44,800 nucleotides of DNA, taken from Prevotella ihumii (GTDB lineage Bacteria; Bacteroidota; Bacteroidia; Bacteroidales; Bacteroidaceae). Below are positions 23,419 through 32,549 of the stretch, piece after piece. The position numbers were made by a program, and so were the translations under genes. Positions within the stretch are counted from its first letter, which is position 1. Each line of letters starts with the position of its first letter. Where the stretch lies: NCBI RefSeq assembly GCF_900155655.1, contig NZ_LT706987.1, positions 2,669,108-2,713,907 on the forward strand. Reading direction: 5' to 3'. The notes under the pieces are model-generated. The model was not told the DNA's origin, made no database searches, and saw nothing but the letters and a program-made list of their open reading frames with translations.

Positions 23419-23751
23419 TATAATGTTATTGTGAACTACCTTTGTAGGATAAGTTGAGAGGCAAATGCTATTGTAAACTAATATCTCTTTAACAAAAATA
23501 TTGCTTAAAGAAAGCTCCTTTTGAAACGGATTTTAATATGCGTAGGAGCCCCTACACCCCCCACAAGCATTTGGACATAGTTCTCTTTAACTCCTCTAAT
23601 TTCTTAATAAGAGGAACGAATTTTAAGTTAATAGAGATGTGTGCAAAGAGTAGGGAGGATAGGGAAGAATAGATCAAAGGCGACTCTATCTAAACCTTTA
23701 AAAATTACCTTTGTAATGTTTTGATAATAAGGAGGTTATAAGTGTGTTGTA
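23419..23751. other. Non-coding stretch with degraded repeat fragments
   Basis: About 330 bp with no supported gene. It contains TAGGAGCCCCTACACC (about 23545) and CCCCCCACAAGCATTTGG, which are inverted variants of GTGGGGGT and GGGGCTC modules seen near 2070-2090 and 34550-34560. These look like remnants of the same dispersed sequence. Confidence 0.5.
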
Positions 23752-23894
23752 AAACATATATGTTTGACCACCCAAAACATATATGTTTTACCCTCTCAAA
23801 GTTGAACTTTGACCTTGTCAAACATAGATGTTTGGCTTTCGTAAGATTGATGTTTGATTTTGAAAAGATGAGGTGTGGAAAAATAGAACAATGT
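23752..23894. repeat. R3 element, copy C (inverted): four palindromes
   Basis: AAACATATATGTTT (23752-23765), AAACATATATGTTT (23775-23788), CAAAGTTGAACTTTG (23797-23811) and CAAACATAGATGTTTG (23819-23834). Centre spacings are 23, 22.5 and 22.5 bp. The border motif in inverted form (GGAAAAATAGAACAATGT) begins at 23877, 43 bp beyond the last palindrome, the same offset as copies B and D. Palindrome order is also the same when read from the border. Confidence 0.88.
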
Positions 23895-23901
23895 TTTTCA
23901 A

Positions 23902-24093
23902 CCCAAATCGGTCGTTAGACTTCTTCGAGATTTGCGCGCTTATTTTGAGCTATTTTTGGTTGTTCTTGACGACGTTTAGCGAGCTAAACAACTGAAAAAA
24001 CAAACAGAAAGAGCCAAAATAAGGTGCAAAGACGAAGAAAAGCATAACATCTAAACGCTTTAAAAGCCTTTGCGGGCTAATGACTGATTTGGG
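23902..24093. mobile_element. R1e: R1-family miniature element
   Basis: Same orientation as R1a; starts CCCAAATCGGTCGTTAG and ends CTAATGACTGATTTGGG. Flanks TTCAA and TTTAA agree at 4 of 5 positions. Lies 61 bp beyond the stop of the LtaS-like gene and begins seven bases after R3 copy C. Confidence 0.88.
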
Positions 24094-24154
24094 TTTAAGC
24101 ATAAACAACCACTTGGTTTGTGCTTAAAAACATTGTTCTTCTATTTATAAACGA

Positions 24155-26149
24155 TTAGTTGACGCTTAATTTATCGTTCACCATTCTATACATATATTGA
24201 TAGATGATGGCTTTCAACTCTTGTTCCATTTGGGCTTGTTGGGCAACTTTTCCTTTCAGGTTGTGCTGCATTAGGCGGTCGGAGAGCTTGTACATACCTA
24301 CTACTTTTGAACCATCAAACTGCATCACATAGCCATTGCGAGCGTATTGGTACACGCCATTGATGTAGCTGAGCGCATATTGTTGATGGGCAGGGGTATG
24401 GAGAAGGTCGCAACCAAAGCTCAGATAAGGTTTGTTGTAGCCTATGAGGTTGAAGATGGTCGGCATTATGTCTATCTGCTGTGCAATACCTTGACGCATA
24501 GAAGGTTTGATTTCGCCTGAAGGGTCGTAGATAACGAAAGGTGCGCTAAACTCTCCGATGTCCGATTTGTATTCTTGATGGTTGCTTTGATTGGTGTGAT
24601 CGCTTACAAGGATAAAGATGGTGTTCTTAAACCAAGGTTGTTTGCGAGCCGAAGCAAAGAATTTGCCGATGGCCATATCCGTGTAGCGAATACATTTATG
24701 AATAGGTAGCGTGCCTTCGTCTTTGTAAACGTTCTTGTATTTTTGAGGTACGACAAAAGGGTGATGGCTCGATACGGTGAACACAGCTGTCATAAACGGC
24801 TGTTTCATTTCGCCCATCTTTGTGCAGTAATACTGCAAGAAAGGTTCGTCCCATATCCCCCAATTGCCATCAAAGTCGGCATCGCCTCCGAAACGTTTGT
24901 CGGCTGCATAGTCTTGTCTGCCATAGTAATGTTGGAAACCTATCTTCTTAGAGAAGGCAAGGAAACCCATTGAACCGCGATTTGCCCCGTGGAAGAATGC
25001 CGTCTGATAACCCCAGCGTGAAAGATGTCCTGGGATACCCGTGTAATCGTTCATTGAGGCGGGGGTAAGTACGAAAGGTTCGATAAACATAGGTATGCCG
25101 CAAAGTGCCGAGGGCATACCGTCAATACTTTTATGACCATTTGCAAAGGAATATTCGAACACAGTGCTGTGAGCTATAAGCGAGTCGACGTGGGGTGTGT
25201 AACCCTTGTAGCGCCCGTTGGGTTCGAGGGTTTTGTTGAATGCGCCTATATATTCACGTCCGAAACTTTCCACAATGAGAATTACAATGTTCTTCTTCTT
25301 TGGCTGTGCATTGGCTAATGGTTGTTTGACAGGATTGAAAACACGTGCAGAAGCCTCTATTGAAGCGTAATAATCGGGTACTTTGAACACGCTTTTGCCC
25401 AAGGTTCGCATCAGTGCGAATGGCGTGTTAAGCACCAAAGCACACTCTATGGGGCGGTCAACATATTCGTTGGCATTGCTGATGGTGATAGGGCGGACAC
25501 CACTTTGCAGTCCGCCACGAGCTCCGCCTATACATAAGACAACCGAAAGGGCAAGTACCAAGAAATTGATACCTGTGAATTGCCAGCGTCTGCGTGGGGT
25601 ATTAAAATCGAAAACTTTTATTTTTGGGAACTGATAGAGTTTGTAAAGCAACCAAACAAGGAAGATAAAAAGCAATACGAAGTACCAATGACGAACAAAC
25701 TCTGTACCTACAATGCCGAGAAGATTGTTTTCGTTGCCAAATTCCCTAAATACGCTGGTGGTGGTACGTCGTAAGGTGAATGGAAAATATACGGCATCGG
25801 CAAGATTGATAGCCAAACAAAGTGCATTGACAACGACAAAGATCCATCGGCAAAACTTATGGTATGCCGTTGTTTCTTTGAACCATAGCGGAACAAGCAT
25901 TAAAAGAATATAAAGCGAATGGCTATAAACAATGGCTGTGGTGTCGAACTTTAGTCCGCCTACAAACATCTCTATGCCGTGGCTGAAGGTAAGTCCTTCC
26001 TTAAAAGTACTAAAGTTTTCTACAAGATAAGCCATGCGTGCTATTGTAAAAACAAAATAAGCCAATAGCAGATTGTATAACAATGCTGCTATTGGCTTTA
26101 AAGATAATGTAACGATATTCTCGTTTCTTTTATATGAATTGTGTATCAT
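24155..26149 (-). CDS. LtaS-like membrane sulfatase-fold transferase (phosphoglycerol/phosphoethanolamine type)
   Basis: 664 aa from ATG 26149 (MIHNSYKRNENIVTLSL). The longer frame up to 26296 overlaps the upstream ABC gene and adds a non-membrane tail, so it is rejected. Five predicted membrane helices (about 20-45, 75-95, 103-125, 155-172, 195-210) precede an extracytoplasmic sulfatase-like domain. That domain has IVILIVESFGREYIGAF (Glu294) and GHKSIDGMPSALCGIP (Ser341, the position of the Thr nucleophile in LtaS), with SDHTNQ as metal ligands. Family members move phosphoglycerol or phosphoethanolamine onto surface polymers. In Gram-negatives they modify glycans or lipids, not lipoteichoic acid. 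It lies 44 bp behind the MsbA-type gene, probably in one transcript. Confidence 0.85.
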   Translation of the reverse strand: MIHNSYKRNENIVTLSLKPIAALLYNLLLAYFVFTIARMAYLVENFSTFKEGLTFSHGIEMFVGGLKFDTTAIVYSHSLYILLMLVPLWFKETTAYHKFCRWIFVVVNALCLAINLADAVYFPFTLRRTTTSVFREFGNENNLLGIVGTEFVRHWYFVLLFIFLVWLLYKLYQFPKIKVFDFNTPRRRWQFTGINFLVLALSVVLCIGGARGGLQSGVRPITISNANEYVDRPIECALVLNTPFALMRTLGKSVFKVPDYYASIEASARVFNPVKQPLANAQPKKKNIVILIVESFGREYIGAFNKTLEPNGRYKGYTPHVDSLIAHSTVFEYSFANGHKSIDGMPSALCGIPMFIEPFVLTPASMNDYTGIPGHLSRWGYQTAFFHGANRGSMGFLAFSKKIGFQHYYGRQDYAADKRFGGDADFDGNWGIWDEPFLQYYCTKMGEMKQPFMTAVFTVSSHHPFVVPQKYKNVYKDEGTLPIHKCIRYTDMAIGKFFASARKQPWFKNTIFILVSDHTNQSNHQEYKSDIGEFSAPFVIYDPSGEIKPSMRQGIAQQIDIMPTIFNLIGYNKPYLSFGCDLLHTPAHQQYALSYINGVYQYARNGYVMQFDGSKVVGMYKLSDRLMQHNLKGKVAQQAQMEQELKAIIYQYMYRMVNDKLSVN

Positions 26150-26193
26150 TGGTTTAGTTCCCTTTAGTGGATAGAATAAACTGCGATAATATT

Positions 26194-28065
26194 TTATATC
26201 TCCTGCATATCGTGCAGCTTCCTGTAATATCCGTCTATCTGCATCAATGCTTCGTGTGTGCCTCGTTCTACTATTCGTCCTTCGTGCATCACACATATTT
26301 CGTCCGAGTTCTTAATGGTGGAAAGGCGGTGAGCCACGGCTATGGTTGTGCGGGTCTTCATTAACTTGTAGAGCGCATCTTGCACCAATCGTTCGCTTTC
26401 TGTATCTAATGCCGACGTGGCTTCGTCAAGGATAAGAATAGGTGGATTTTTCAATATGGCACGTGCTATGCTTATACGTTGACGCTGTCCGCCTGAAAGT
26501 CTGCCACCTCTATCACCGATGTTGGTGTCGTAGCCTTTCTCGTTTTGCATAATGAAGCTATGAGCATTGGCAATCTTAGCTGCCTCCATAACATCGTCTT
26601 TGGTTGCATTCACGCCAAACGAAATGTTGTTGTAGAATGTGTCGTTGAATAAGATTGCTTCTTGATTGACATTACCGATAAACTTGCGAAGTTCGTGTAG
26701 ACGGAGGTCTTTCACATTGATGCCGTCTATCAAAATATCACCTTCTTGCACATCATAATAGCGTGCAATGAGGTCGAGTAGGGTGGATTTGCCGCTTCCA
26801 CTCTGTCCGACGAGGGCTATGGTTTTACCTTTGGGAATAACAAGATTGATATTTCGCAGCACCCAATGAAAATTTACGCTTCCGTCCTCAGACTTATCAG
26901 ACGTGTAGGCAAAACTTACGTTTCGGAACTCTATTTCGTGATTGAATCCGTTTAGAACTTTCGGGTTTTTAGCTTCCTTGATTTCAATCTCAGCCTTCAG
27001 TATCTTGTCCACTCTCTCCATAGAGGCCATACCCTTAGGAATGTTATATCCTGCCTTTGAGAACTCTTTTAATGGATTGAGAATGCTGTAAAGAATTACC
27101 AAATAGTAAATAAACGTAGGTCCGCTAATGACTGGATATTGTCCTAAAACCAATGTTCCGCCAAACCAAAGCACAACGATAATCATCAATGTACCAAGAA
27201 ATTCGCTCATAGGATGAGCCAATTGTTGGCGAATGTTCACCTTCATTATATCAGAGCGGTAACTATTGTTCACTTTCTCAAAACGTTCGTTCATCAAACG
27301 TTCAGCGCAGAACGCCTTAATGATACGTAAGCCGCCCAAAGTCTCCTCTACTTGGCTCATGGTATCGCTCCATAAGGCTTGTGCGGTAACACTATTCTGT
27401 TTCAACTTTCGACCTACTTTGCCCATAAACCAGCCAAAGAAAGGGACAAAGATGAGTGTGAAGAGTGTTAACTGCCACGAAATGACAAGCAATGTACTGA
27501 AGTAAAAAACGATAAGGATAGGATTTTTGAACAGCATATCCAATGATGCCATTACCGAATTGTCTATCTCTTGCACATCACCGCTCATACGAGCAATGAT
27601 GTCGCCTTTACGTTCTTCACTAAAAAAGCCTAACGAAAGTTGGGTTATCTTTTGATACAATGCGTTGCGAATATCCCTCACTACACCTGTACGAACTGGT
27701 ATTATAGAGGCTGAAGAAAGGAAATAAGCCCCCGTTTTAAGGAAGGTCATAAAGCCCAATGCAAGCCCTATAATAAGCAAAGTGTTGGTCGGTCCCCAGC
27801 TTGTAACAAATATCTGAACATAATAATCAGCATTGTTGGCTAAGACGTCCTTGTATTCGTGAAACCCTTCAGCTCTACTCCAAGGAATATATTGTGTAGC
27901 TCCTGTTCCTGCATCTACCTTAAAAAGAATTTGCAATAACGGAATAAGCGTCATAAAAGAGAAGATGTTCAGCAGTGCCGAAAGCACGTTGAACCCCACC
28001 GCCATCACAAGATATTTCTTGTAAGGTGGGATAAATCTGCGTAATACTTGTATAAAATCCTTCAT
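26194..28065 (-). CDS. msbA: MsbA-type lipid/oligosaccharide ABC exporter
   Basis: 623 aa from ATG 28065 (MKDFIQVLRRFIPPYKKYLV). N-terminal exporter membrane domain of about six helices (residues 18-345) fused to an ATPase domain. Walker A GQSGSGKST (420-428), Q-loop NVNQEAILF, signature LSGGQRQR (523-530), Walker B ILILDEATSALD (543-554), H-loop VAHRLST. The half-transporter layout and length match MsbA, which flips lipid A-core across the inner membrane. Neighbouring LPS-type genes support this role, though peptide or lipid exporters of the same class cannot be excluded. TATCTTTG ends six bases before the ATG, suggesting a nearly leaderless mRNA. Confidence 0.85.
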   Translation of the reverse strand: MKDFIQVLRRFIPPYKKYLVMAVGFNVLSALLNIFSFMTLIPLLQILFKVDAGTGATQYIPWSRAEGFHEYKDVLANNADYYVQIFVTSWGPTNTLLIIGLALGFMTFLKTGAYFLSSASIIPVRTGVVRDIRNALYQKITQLSLGFFSEERKGDIIARMSGDVQEIDNSVMASLDMLFKNPILIVFYFSTLLVISWQLTLFTLIFVPFFGWFMGKVGRKLKQNSVTAQALWSDTMSQVEETLGGLRIIKAFCAERLMNERFEKVNNSYRSDIMKVNIRQQLAHPMSEFLGTLMIIVVLWFGGTLVLGQYPVISGPTFIYYLVILYSILNPLKEFSKAGYNIPKGMASMERVDKILKAEIEIKEAKNPKVLNGFNHEIEFRNVSFAYTSDKSEDGSVNFHWVLRNINLVIPKGKTIALVGQSGSGKSTLLDLIARYYDVQEGDILIDGINVKDLRLHELRKFIGNVNQEAILFNDTFYNNISFGVNATKDDVMEAAKIANAHSFIMQNEKGYDTNIGDRGGRLSGGQRQRISIARAILKNPPILILDEATSALDTESERLVQDALYKLMKTRTTIAVAHRLSTIKNSDEICVMHEGRIVERGTHEALMQIDGYYRKLHDMQEI

Positions 28066-28071
28066 AGGATA

Positions 28072-28079
28072 CAAAGATA
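28072..28079 (-). promoter_or_regulatory. -7 box directly before the ABC exporter
   Basis: TATCTTTG on the minus strand with six bases to ATG 28065; the -33 element is weak. The transcript would begin at or within a base or two of the start codon. Confidence 0.5.
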
Positions 28080-28181
28080 ATAGTTTAAAGTGGGAACTTG
28101 TATTTTCTTGTTTTCAAGGTTTTGTACCTTTTTTCTCAGTCTACTGATGTTGCAAGCTCTCACTTGATATAGCAAAAGGTA

Positions 28182-29513
28182 TTAATCTACCAATTCGCCA
28201 ATGAGTGTTGCCGAACTTGAGTCTACAATTCTTACTCTCACCGTTTCACCAATATGATGGTTGCCACGTGGAATAATCACTGCCTTATTTTGTTCAGTGC
28301 GCCCCATCAATTGCTCTCTGCTGCGCTTACTGAAACGTTCGATAAGTATATCAAACTCTTTTCCCTTATCTTCCTTGTTGCGTTGAGCCGAAATCTCTGT
28401 CTGTAACTTAATCAGTTCGTTCAATCGACGCACCTTTTCTTCCTCGCTAATGTTATCGGGTAAGTGCTTTGCAGCGTATGTGCCTGGGCGTTCAGAGTAT
28501 TTAAACATAAAGGCAGAGTCGAAGCCCACCTCACGTACCAATGAGAGCGTTAGCTCTTGATCTTCCAAACTCTCATCGTGATACCCCACAAAAATATCAG
28601 TTGTGAGTCCACAGTTAGGAATAATACGACGAATGGCTGCTACTTTCTCCAAATAGTCCTCACGTGTGTACTTTCGGTTCATCAGTTTCAGCACCTTATT
28701 ACTTCCGCTTTGTGCAGGGAAATGAATATGATTGCAGAGATTAGGTTCGTCAGCCACAGCGTGGAGAATATCCTCAGTCATATCTTCAGGGTTGGAAGTA
28801 GAGAAACGCACACGCATATCAGGCACGCTCTGTGCCACCTTGCGCAAGAGTTCGGCAAACGATGTGCCGTTTTCAGGGCGTTTTCCGTTAGGCAGAAGTC
28901 CATACGAATTGACATTCTGACCCAAGAGCGTTACCTCTTTAAAGCCTCTGTCGTGCAAATCCTTCACTTCGCGAAGAATACTCTCTACATCGCGCGAACG
29001 CTCACGACCACGTGTAAACGGCACAATGCAATAGTGGCAGAAGTTGTTACAACCACGCATAATGCTCACAAAGCCCGAAACCCGATTGCCCCCAATGCGT
29101 TGAGGCACAATGTCACGATAGGTTTCAGTTGTCGATAGGTCAACGTCCATAGCGTTATGCCCATTCTCACAACGTGCTATCATTTCAGGCAAGTTAAGAT
29201 AAGAGTCAGGTCCGCACACAAGATTTGCATAGTGATTGTCTATCAAGTCTTTACGTACACGCTCCGCCATACAACCCAATACGCCCAAGATGCGCTTTTT
29301 CCCTTTCTTTTTCTCAGCATATAAGGTTTCTAATCTATTGTAAATCTTGTTCTCTGCGTTCTCTCTTATGGAGCAAGTATTAAGGAATATAGCATCTGCT
29401 TCGTCCTCATTCTCGCACACATCGTATCCTGCCATCTTCATCACGGAAGCAACCACCTCCGAGTCTGCCACGTTCATTTGGCAGCCGTATGTCTCTATAA
29501 AGAGTTTTTTCAT
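28182..29513 (-). CDS. miaB: tRNA-2-methylthio-N6-dimethylallyladenosine synthase
   Basis: 443 aa from ATG 29513 (MKKLFIETYGCQMNVADSEV). The upstream in-frame ATG at 29558 is rejected because the family starts at this MKKLFIETYGCQMN. N-terminal UPF0004 domain with Cys11, Cys47 and Cys81 for the auxiliary iron-sulphur cluster. Radical-SAM motif RGCNNFCHYC (Cys155, Cys159, Cys162), FPAQSGSNKVLKLMNR, and a C-terminal TRAM domain (KGKEFDILIERFSKRS onward). It methylthiolates i6A37 of tRNAs reading codons that start with U. All key residues are present. Confidence 0.95.
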   Translation of the reverse strand: MKKLFIETYGCQMNVADSEVVASVMKMAGYDVCENEDEADAIFLNTCSIRENAENKIYNRLETLYAEKKKGKKRILGVLGCMAERVRKDLIDNHYANLVCGPDSYLNLPEMIARCENGHNAMDVDLSTTETYRDIVPQRIGGNRVSGFVSIMRGCNNFCHYCIVPFTRGRERSRDVESILREVKDLHDRGFKEVTLLGQNVNSYGLLPNGKRPENGTSFAELLRKVAQSVPDMRVRFSTSNPEDMTEDILHAVADEPNLCNHIHFPAQSGSNKVLKLMNRKYTREDYLEKVAAIRRIIPNCGLTTDIFVGYHDESLEDQELTLSLVREVGFDSAFMFKYSERPGTYAAKHLPDNISEEEKVRRLNELIKLQTEISAQRNKEDKGKEFDILIERFSKRSREQLMGRTEQNKAVIIPRGNHHIGETVRVRIVDSSSATLIGELVD

Positions 29514-29594
29514 CAATCTAAATCTAAATTTATTATATAGCTTGAATGTGGCAAACAATTACTAAAATTCGGATAGTCTGCCACTTATAACGTG

Positions 29595-29625
29595 CAAAGG
29601 TAATAAATTGTTAGCAACTTTACAA
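29595..29625 (-). promoter_or_regulatory. Promoter of miaB
   Basis: Minus strand TTG (29625-29623), 20-bp spacer, TACCTTTG (29602-29595) followed by C. Leader about 75-80 nt. Confidence 0.7.
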
Positions 29626-29667
29626 GTGTTTTGTTTCATTCCTATGGGTACATTCAATATTATTTTG

Positions 29668-29675
29668 TATATTTG
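29668..29675 (+). promoter_or_regulatory. -7 box upstream of the helix-hairpin-helix gene
   Basis: TATATTTG, 50 bp before ATG 29726. No convincing -33 element at the usual distance. Confidence 0.4.
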
Positions 29676-29725
29676 TAGCACAGTAACAAACAATCTTTTG
29701 TCATCTCATCACATCAAGTTGACCT

Positions 29726-30706
29726 ATGCGAAACTTCTTTTATATGCAGAAATCGGATAGAAAAGTAATTCTTTTCCTTATCTCTTTAGCACTCATAGCC
29801 CTTTGTGCAATCTATTTTGTTGGCAATCAAAACCAATATACAGCCTTATCCCAACCCGATAGCACATGCATTGCAAGTCTACAAAATCCAATCAATGCGA
29901 ACGAAACGCAGCACTCTGTTCATTATGCCCTTCAGGACGGCAAACGTATCACCTTATTTCCATTCGACCCCAACACAGCCGATAGCAACGCCTTGTCAAA
30001 ACTCGGACTTGCGCCTTACCAAATTCGGAGTATTTATAAGTATCGTGCAAAGGGCGGAATATATCGTACTCCGCAAGACTTTGCCAAACTTTACGGACTT
30101 ACCAGAAAGCAATATCGCACCCTTGAACCCTATATAGAGATAGGCGACGACTATCTTCCTGCCTTCACAATGGCAACTATTCAAGCGTATGAACAAAATA
30201 AGCGTGCCGAAAAACAACGCATACACGAGGCATACGAAGCCTATAAAGCATCAGACACGTATACACCTTATAAGAAAACCGACCGTGATACCGTGCGTTA
30301 CCCTATCAAAATAAAGGTAGGCGAACACATCAACCTTGCCACAGCTGATACTGCCTTACTGAAAAAAGTACCTGGGATAGGGTCAGGGTGGGCGCGTGCC
30401 ATCGTAAACTATGGAAAGCGATTAGGTGGATATGTAGCCGTAGGGCAACTGAAAGAGATAGAAGAATTTCCTGTTGAGGCTCTTCCGTTTTTTGAAGTTC
30501 GTGGCGAACATACGCAGAAACTCAACCTCAACACCCTTTCGCTCAGTCAGTTGCGAAGGCACCCTTATATCAACTTTCATATGGCACAACAAATTGTAGC
30601 GTATCGCCGCACACGTGGAAAACTCACAAGTTTGTCGCAGTTGCGTCTCCTCAAAGACTTCCCGCCCGAAGTTATCCAACGTTTGCAGCCTTACGTTACT
30701 TTTTGA
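29726..30706 (+). CDS. Membrane-anchored helix-hairpin-helix DNA-binding protein (ComEA-like)
   Basis: 326 aa. One N-terminal membrane anchor (about 12-32, VILFLISLALIALCAIYFVG) followed by three helix-hairpin-helix blocks. They are FDPNTADSNALSKLGLAPYQ (about 79-98), INLATADTALLKKVPGIGSG (about 208-227) and LNLNTLSLSQLRRHPYINF (about 270-288). Each has the ComEA-like pattern N-A/T-x-x-x-L-x-x-x-G. A Lys/Glu-rich helical stretch (about 155-190) separates the first block from the others. In ComEA such repeats bind DNA at the outer face of the membrane. A role in DNA uptake is possible, but no other competence gene is nearby. Converges on murF with only 17 bp between the stops. Confidence 0.82.
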   Translation: MRNFFYMQKSDRKVILFLISLALIALCAIYFVGNQNQYTALSQPDSTCIASLQNPINANETQHSVHYALQDGKRITLFPFDPNTADSNALSKLGLAPYQIRSIYKYRAKGGIYRTPQDFAKLYGLTRKQYRTLEPYIEIGDDYLPAFTMATIQAYEQNKRAEKQRIHEAYEAYKASDTYTPYKKTDRDTVRYPIKIKVGEHINLATADTALLKKVPGIGSGWARAIVNYGKRLGGYVAVGQLKEIEEFPVEALPFFEVRGEHTQKLNLNTLSLSQLRRHPYINFHMAQQIVAYRRTRGKLTSLSQLRLLKDFPPEVIQRLQPYVTF

Positions 30707-30723
30707 TGCCTTACTCTATTTTG

Positions 30724-32025
30724 TTACAATAGTTCGGGCAACTGGAATAGCTTTGTGCCATTACTACCTTTTATTAATATATAGTGGTCTGTGGGGCAAT
30801 GGCGTTCTATTTCCAGCTTCACCTCTTCCACATCTTTAAATTTCTTAAAGTCGGTTTTGGTGTGTTCAAAGTTTTCACCTACGAGCCATACATTGGTAAT
30901 GCCAGCAGCCTGGATAAGGTCTACCACACGTTGATGTTCAACTGCCGAAGTTTCGCCAAGTTCACGCATATCACCCAAGATAGCCATCTTGTTTTCTACA
31001 TTCATCACTCTGAAGTTTTCGATAGCTGCCGCCATACTCGATGGATTGGCGTTGTAAGCATCTACAACAAGTTTGTTATGCGCCGTAACAGTGAGCTGCG
31101 AGCGGTTGTTGCTTGGAATATAGTTTTCTAAAGCGTGGCAAATCTGTTGTGTCGATACCTCGAAATGCAAGCCTATGGCAATGGCTGCCAACATATTATC
31201 AAGGTTGTAAGCTCCTACAAGATGGGTCAATACCTCTTTCCATTCGCCTCCTTCTTCGTGCCAACGGAAACGTAAGAAAGGCGCACAATCCACTACTTCG
31301 CCTTGAACGTTGGCGGTTTCGTCTTGTCCGTATGATATGATGCGGTCAAAATTGCGCTGCTCTGCCATTTCTGTAAGGTCGTTGTTGCTCTCGTTTAGGA
31401 AGAGCAGACAGTTGTGCGCTTTAAGATAATCGTACAATTCACCTTTTGTGCGTTTCACTCCTTCAAAACTTCCAAATCCTTCAAGGTGAGCACGCCCCAC
31501 ATTAGTAATAAGACCGCAAGTAGGCTCTGCATAGTTTACGAGCTTTTCTATATCGCCCTCGTGCGATGCTCCCATCTCTATTACCGCAATTTCGTGTTCG
31601 GGAGCAATGCGAAGCAAAGTTTTAGGCACACCCACATCGTTGTTAAAGTTGCCTTCGGTATGCAACACGTTGTATTTTTCTGCCAATACGGCTGATATAA
31701 GTTCCTTGGATGTAGTTTTCCCGTTTGTTCCCGTAATACCGATAACAGGGATATTAAATTCTCGGCGGTGTTCTCTTGCTATCTCTTTGTAAGTCTGCAA
31801 AGCATCATCTACAAGGATAATACGCTTGTCGGTAGGGTCGGCATATTCTTTTTCGTCAATAATAGCATAGCTGCACCCTTTTTCCAAGGCAGCTTTAGCA
31901 AATTTATTTCCGTCAAAAGTTTCACCTTTGAGCGCAATAAATAGGCTTCCTTCAGGACAGTTTCGGCTATCTGTTGTTATTACAGCGTGCTGTTTGTACA
32001 GCTTATAAAGTTCTTGAATATCCAT
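30724..32025 (-). CDS. murF: UDP-N-acetylmuramoyl-tripeptide--D-alanyl-D-alanine ligase
   Basis: 433 aa from ATG 32025 (MDIQELYKLYKQHAVITTDS); an in-frame ATG at 32076 precedes residues not conserved in the family. N-terminal substrate domain with TTDSR and GSLFIALKGETFDGNKF, ATP-binding P-loop GITGTNGKTT (96-105), EMGASHEGDI, NVGRAHLEGFGS, and DAYNANPSSMAAAI with LGDMRELGE in the C-terminal domain. It adds D-Ala-D-Ala to the UDP-MurNAc-tripeptide, the last cytoplasmic step of the peptidoglycan precursor. Not in a dcw cluster here, as is common in Bacteroidota. Confidence 0.95.
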   Translation of the reverse strand: MDIQELYKLYKQHAVITTDSRNCPEGSLFIALKGETFDGNKFAKAALEKGCSYAIIDEKEYADPTDKRIILVDDALQTYKEIAREHRREFNIPVIGITGTNGKTTSKELISAVLAEKYNVLHTEGNFNNDVGVPKTLLRIAPEHEIAVIEMGASHEGDIEKLVNYAEPTCGLITNVGRAHLEGFGSFEGVKRTKGELYDYLKAHNCLLFLNESNNDLTEMAEQRNFDRIISYGQDETANVQGEVVDCAPFLRFRWHEEGGEWKEVLTHLVGAYNLDNMLAAIAIGLHFEVSTQQICHALENYIPSNNRSQLTVTAHNKLVVDAYNANPSSMAAAIENFRVMNVENKMAILGDMRELGETSAVEHQRVVDLIQAAGITNVWLVGENFEHTKTDFKKFKDVEEVKLEIERHCPTDHYILIKGSNGTKLFQLPELL

Positions 32026-32297
32026 AGTTTTCTTTATTTTTATTGACCCTTTATCGTTGATGTTGCTTCCGTTCAAGCTATATCATCTTTCTCCTTGCAA
32101 AGCCCTACTTTAATATATAAGGGTAGAACTTCTCACAAGGGTGATGCACCTACGCATTGTTGTTTGCTAAATAGTTTTAAGTACCAAAAGTCTATGGCGT
32201 GCTTCAGCACCAACAACCTTTGGGTTAAAGCCAATACAAAAGTAAATAAAAAAAGTAGGAAAAGAAAACTTCAGCACATTTTTATTATTTTATACTA
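32026..32297. promoter_or_regulatory. Upstream region of murF with a possible promoter
   Basis: About 270 bp without a supported gene. TACTTTTG on the minus strand (32244-32237) is a possible -7 box; no clear -33 partner. A 67-codon plus-strand frame (32095-32298) has no recognisable features. Confidence 0.35.
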
Positions 32298-32335
32298 AAA
32301 TCCCAATAGAATTTTCGTTTGTTCTATTGGGATTT
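32298..32335. terminator. Perfect 14-bp hairpin, probably the zntA terminator
   Basis: AAATCCCAATAGAA (32298-32311) is the exact complement of 32322-32335. On the minus strand it is followed by AGTATAAAATAATAAAAA, on the plus strand by ACTTTTGG. It lies beyond the R2c insertion relative to the P-type ATPase gene, which ends at 32550. Confidence 0.65.
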
Positions 32336-32341
32336 ACTTTT

Positions 32342-32535
32342 GGCTGGTTCTATAAATTAGCTTTGTTAGATTTTGAGCTTATTTTTGAACCAAAAACGGA
32401 GCAAGCCGAATGCAATCAAACTTGTTTGAATTGTTGAGGCGCAGCCCGTTTTATATTAAAAGAAGCTAAAAGAGAAAGAAACGTATTTCATAAAAATTTA
32501 ATGACTATATGCGGTGGTAATTTATAGAACCAGCC
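32342..32535. mobile_element. R2c: R2 element with TTTT target duplication
   Basis: Starts GGCTGGTTCTATAAATTA and ends TAATTTATAGAACCAGCC; TTTT lies directly on both sides. It carries segment Y (GGAGCAAGCCGAATGC...) but lacks segment X. Inserted between the stop of the P-type ATPase gene and its likely terminator. Confidence 0.9.
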
Positions 32536-32549
32536 TTTTATAAGTCCTT

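Noticed and set aside
26150..26296. Earlier start for the LtaS-like gene
   Set aside because: Overlaps the upstream ABC gene and adds a hydrophilic tail ahead of the first membrane helix.
32095..32298. 67-codon plus-strand frame upstream of murF
   Set aside because: No domain, poor start context, ends at the hairpin; likely chance.
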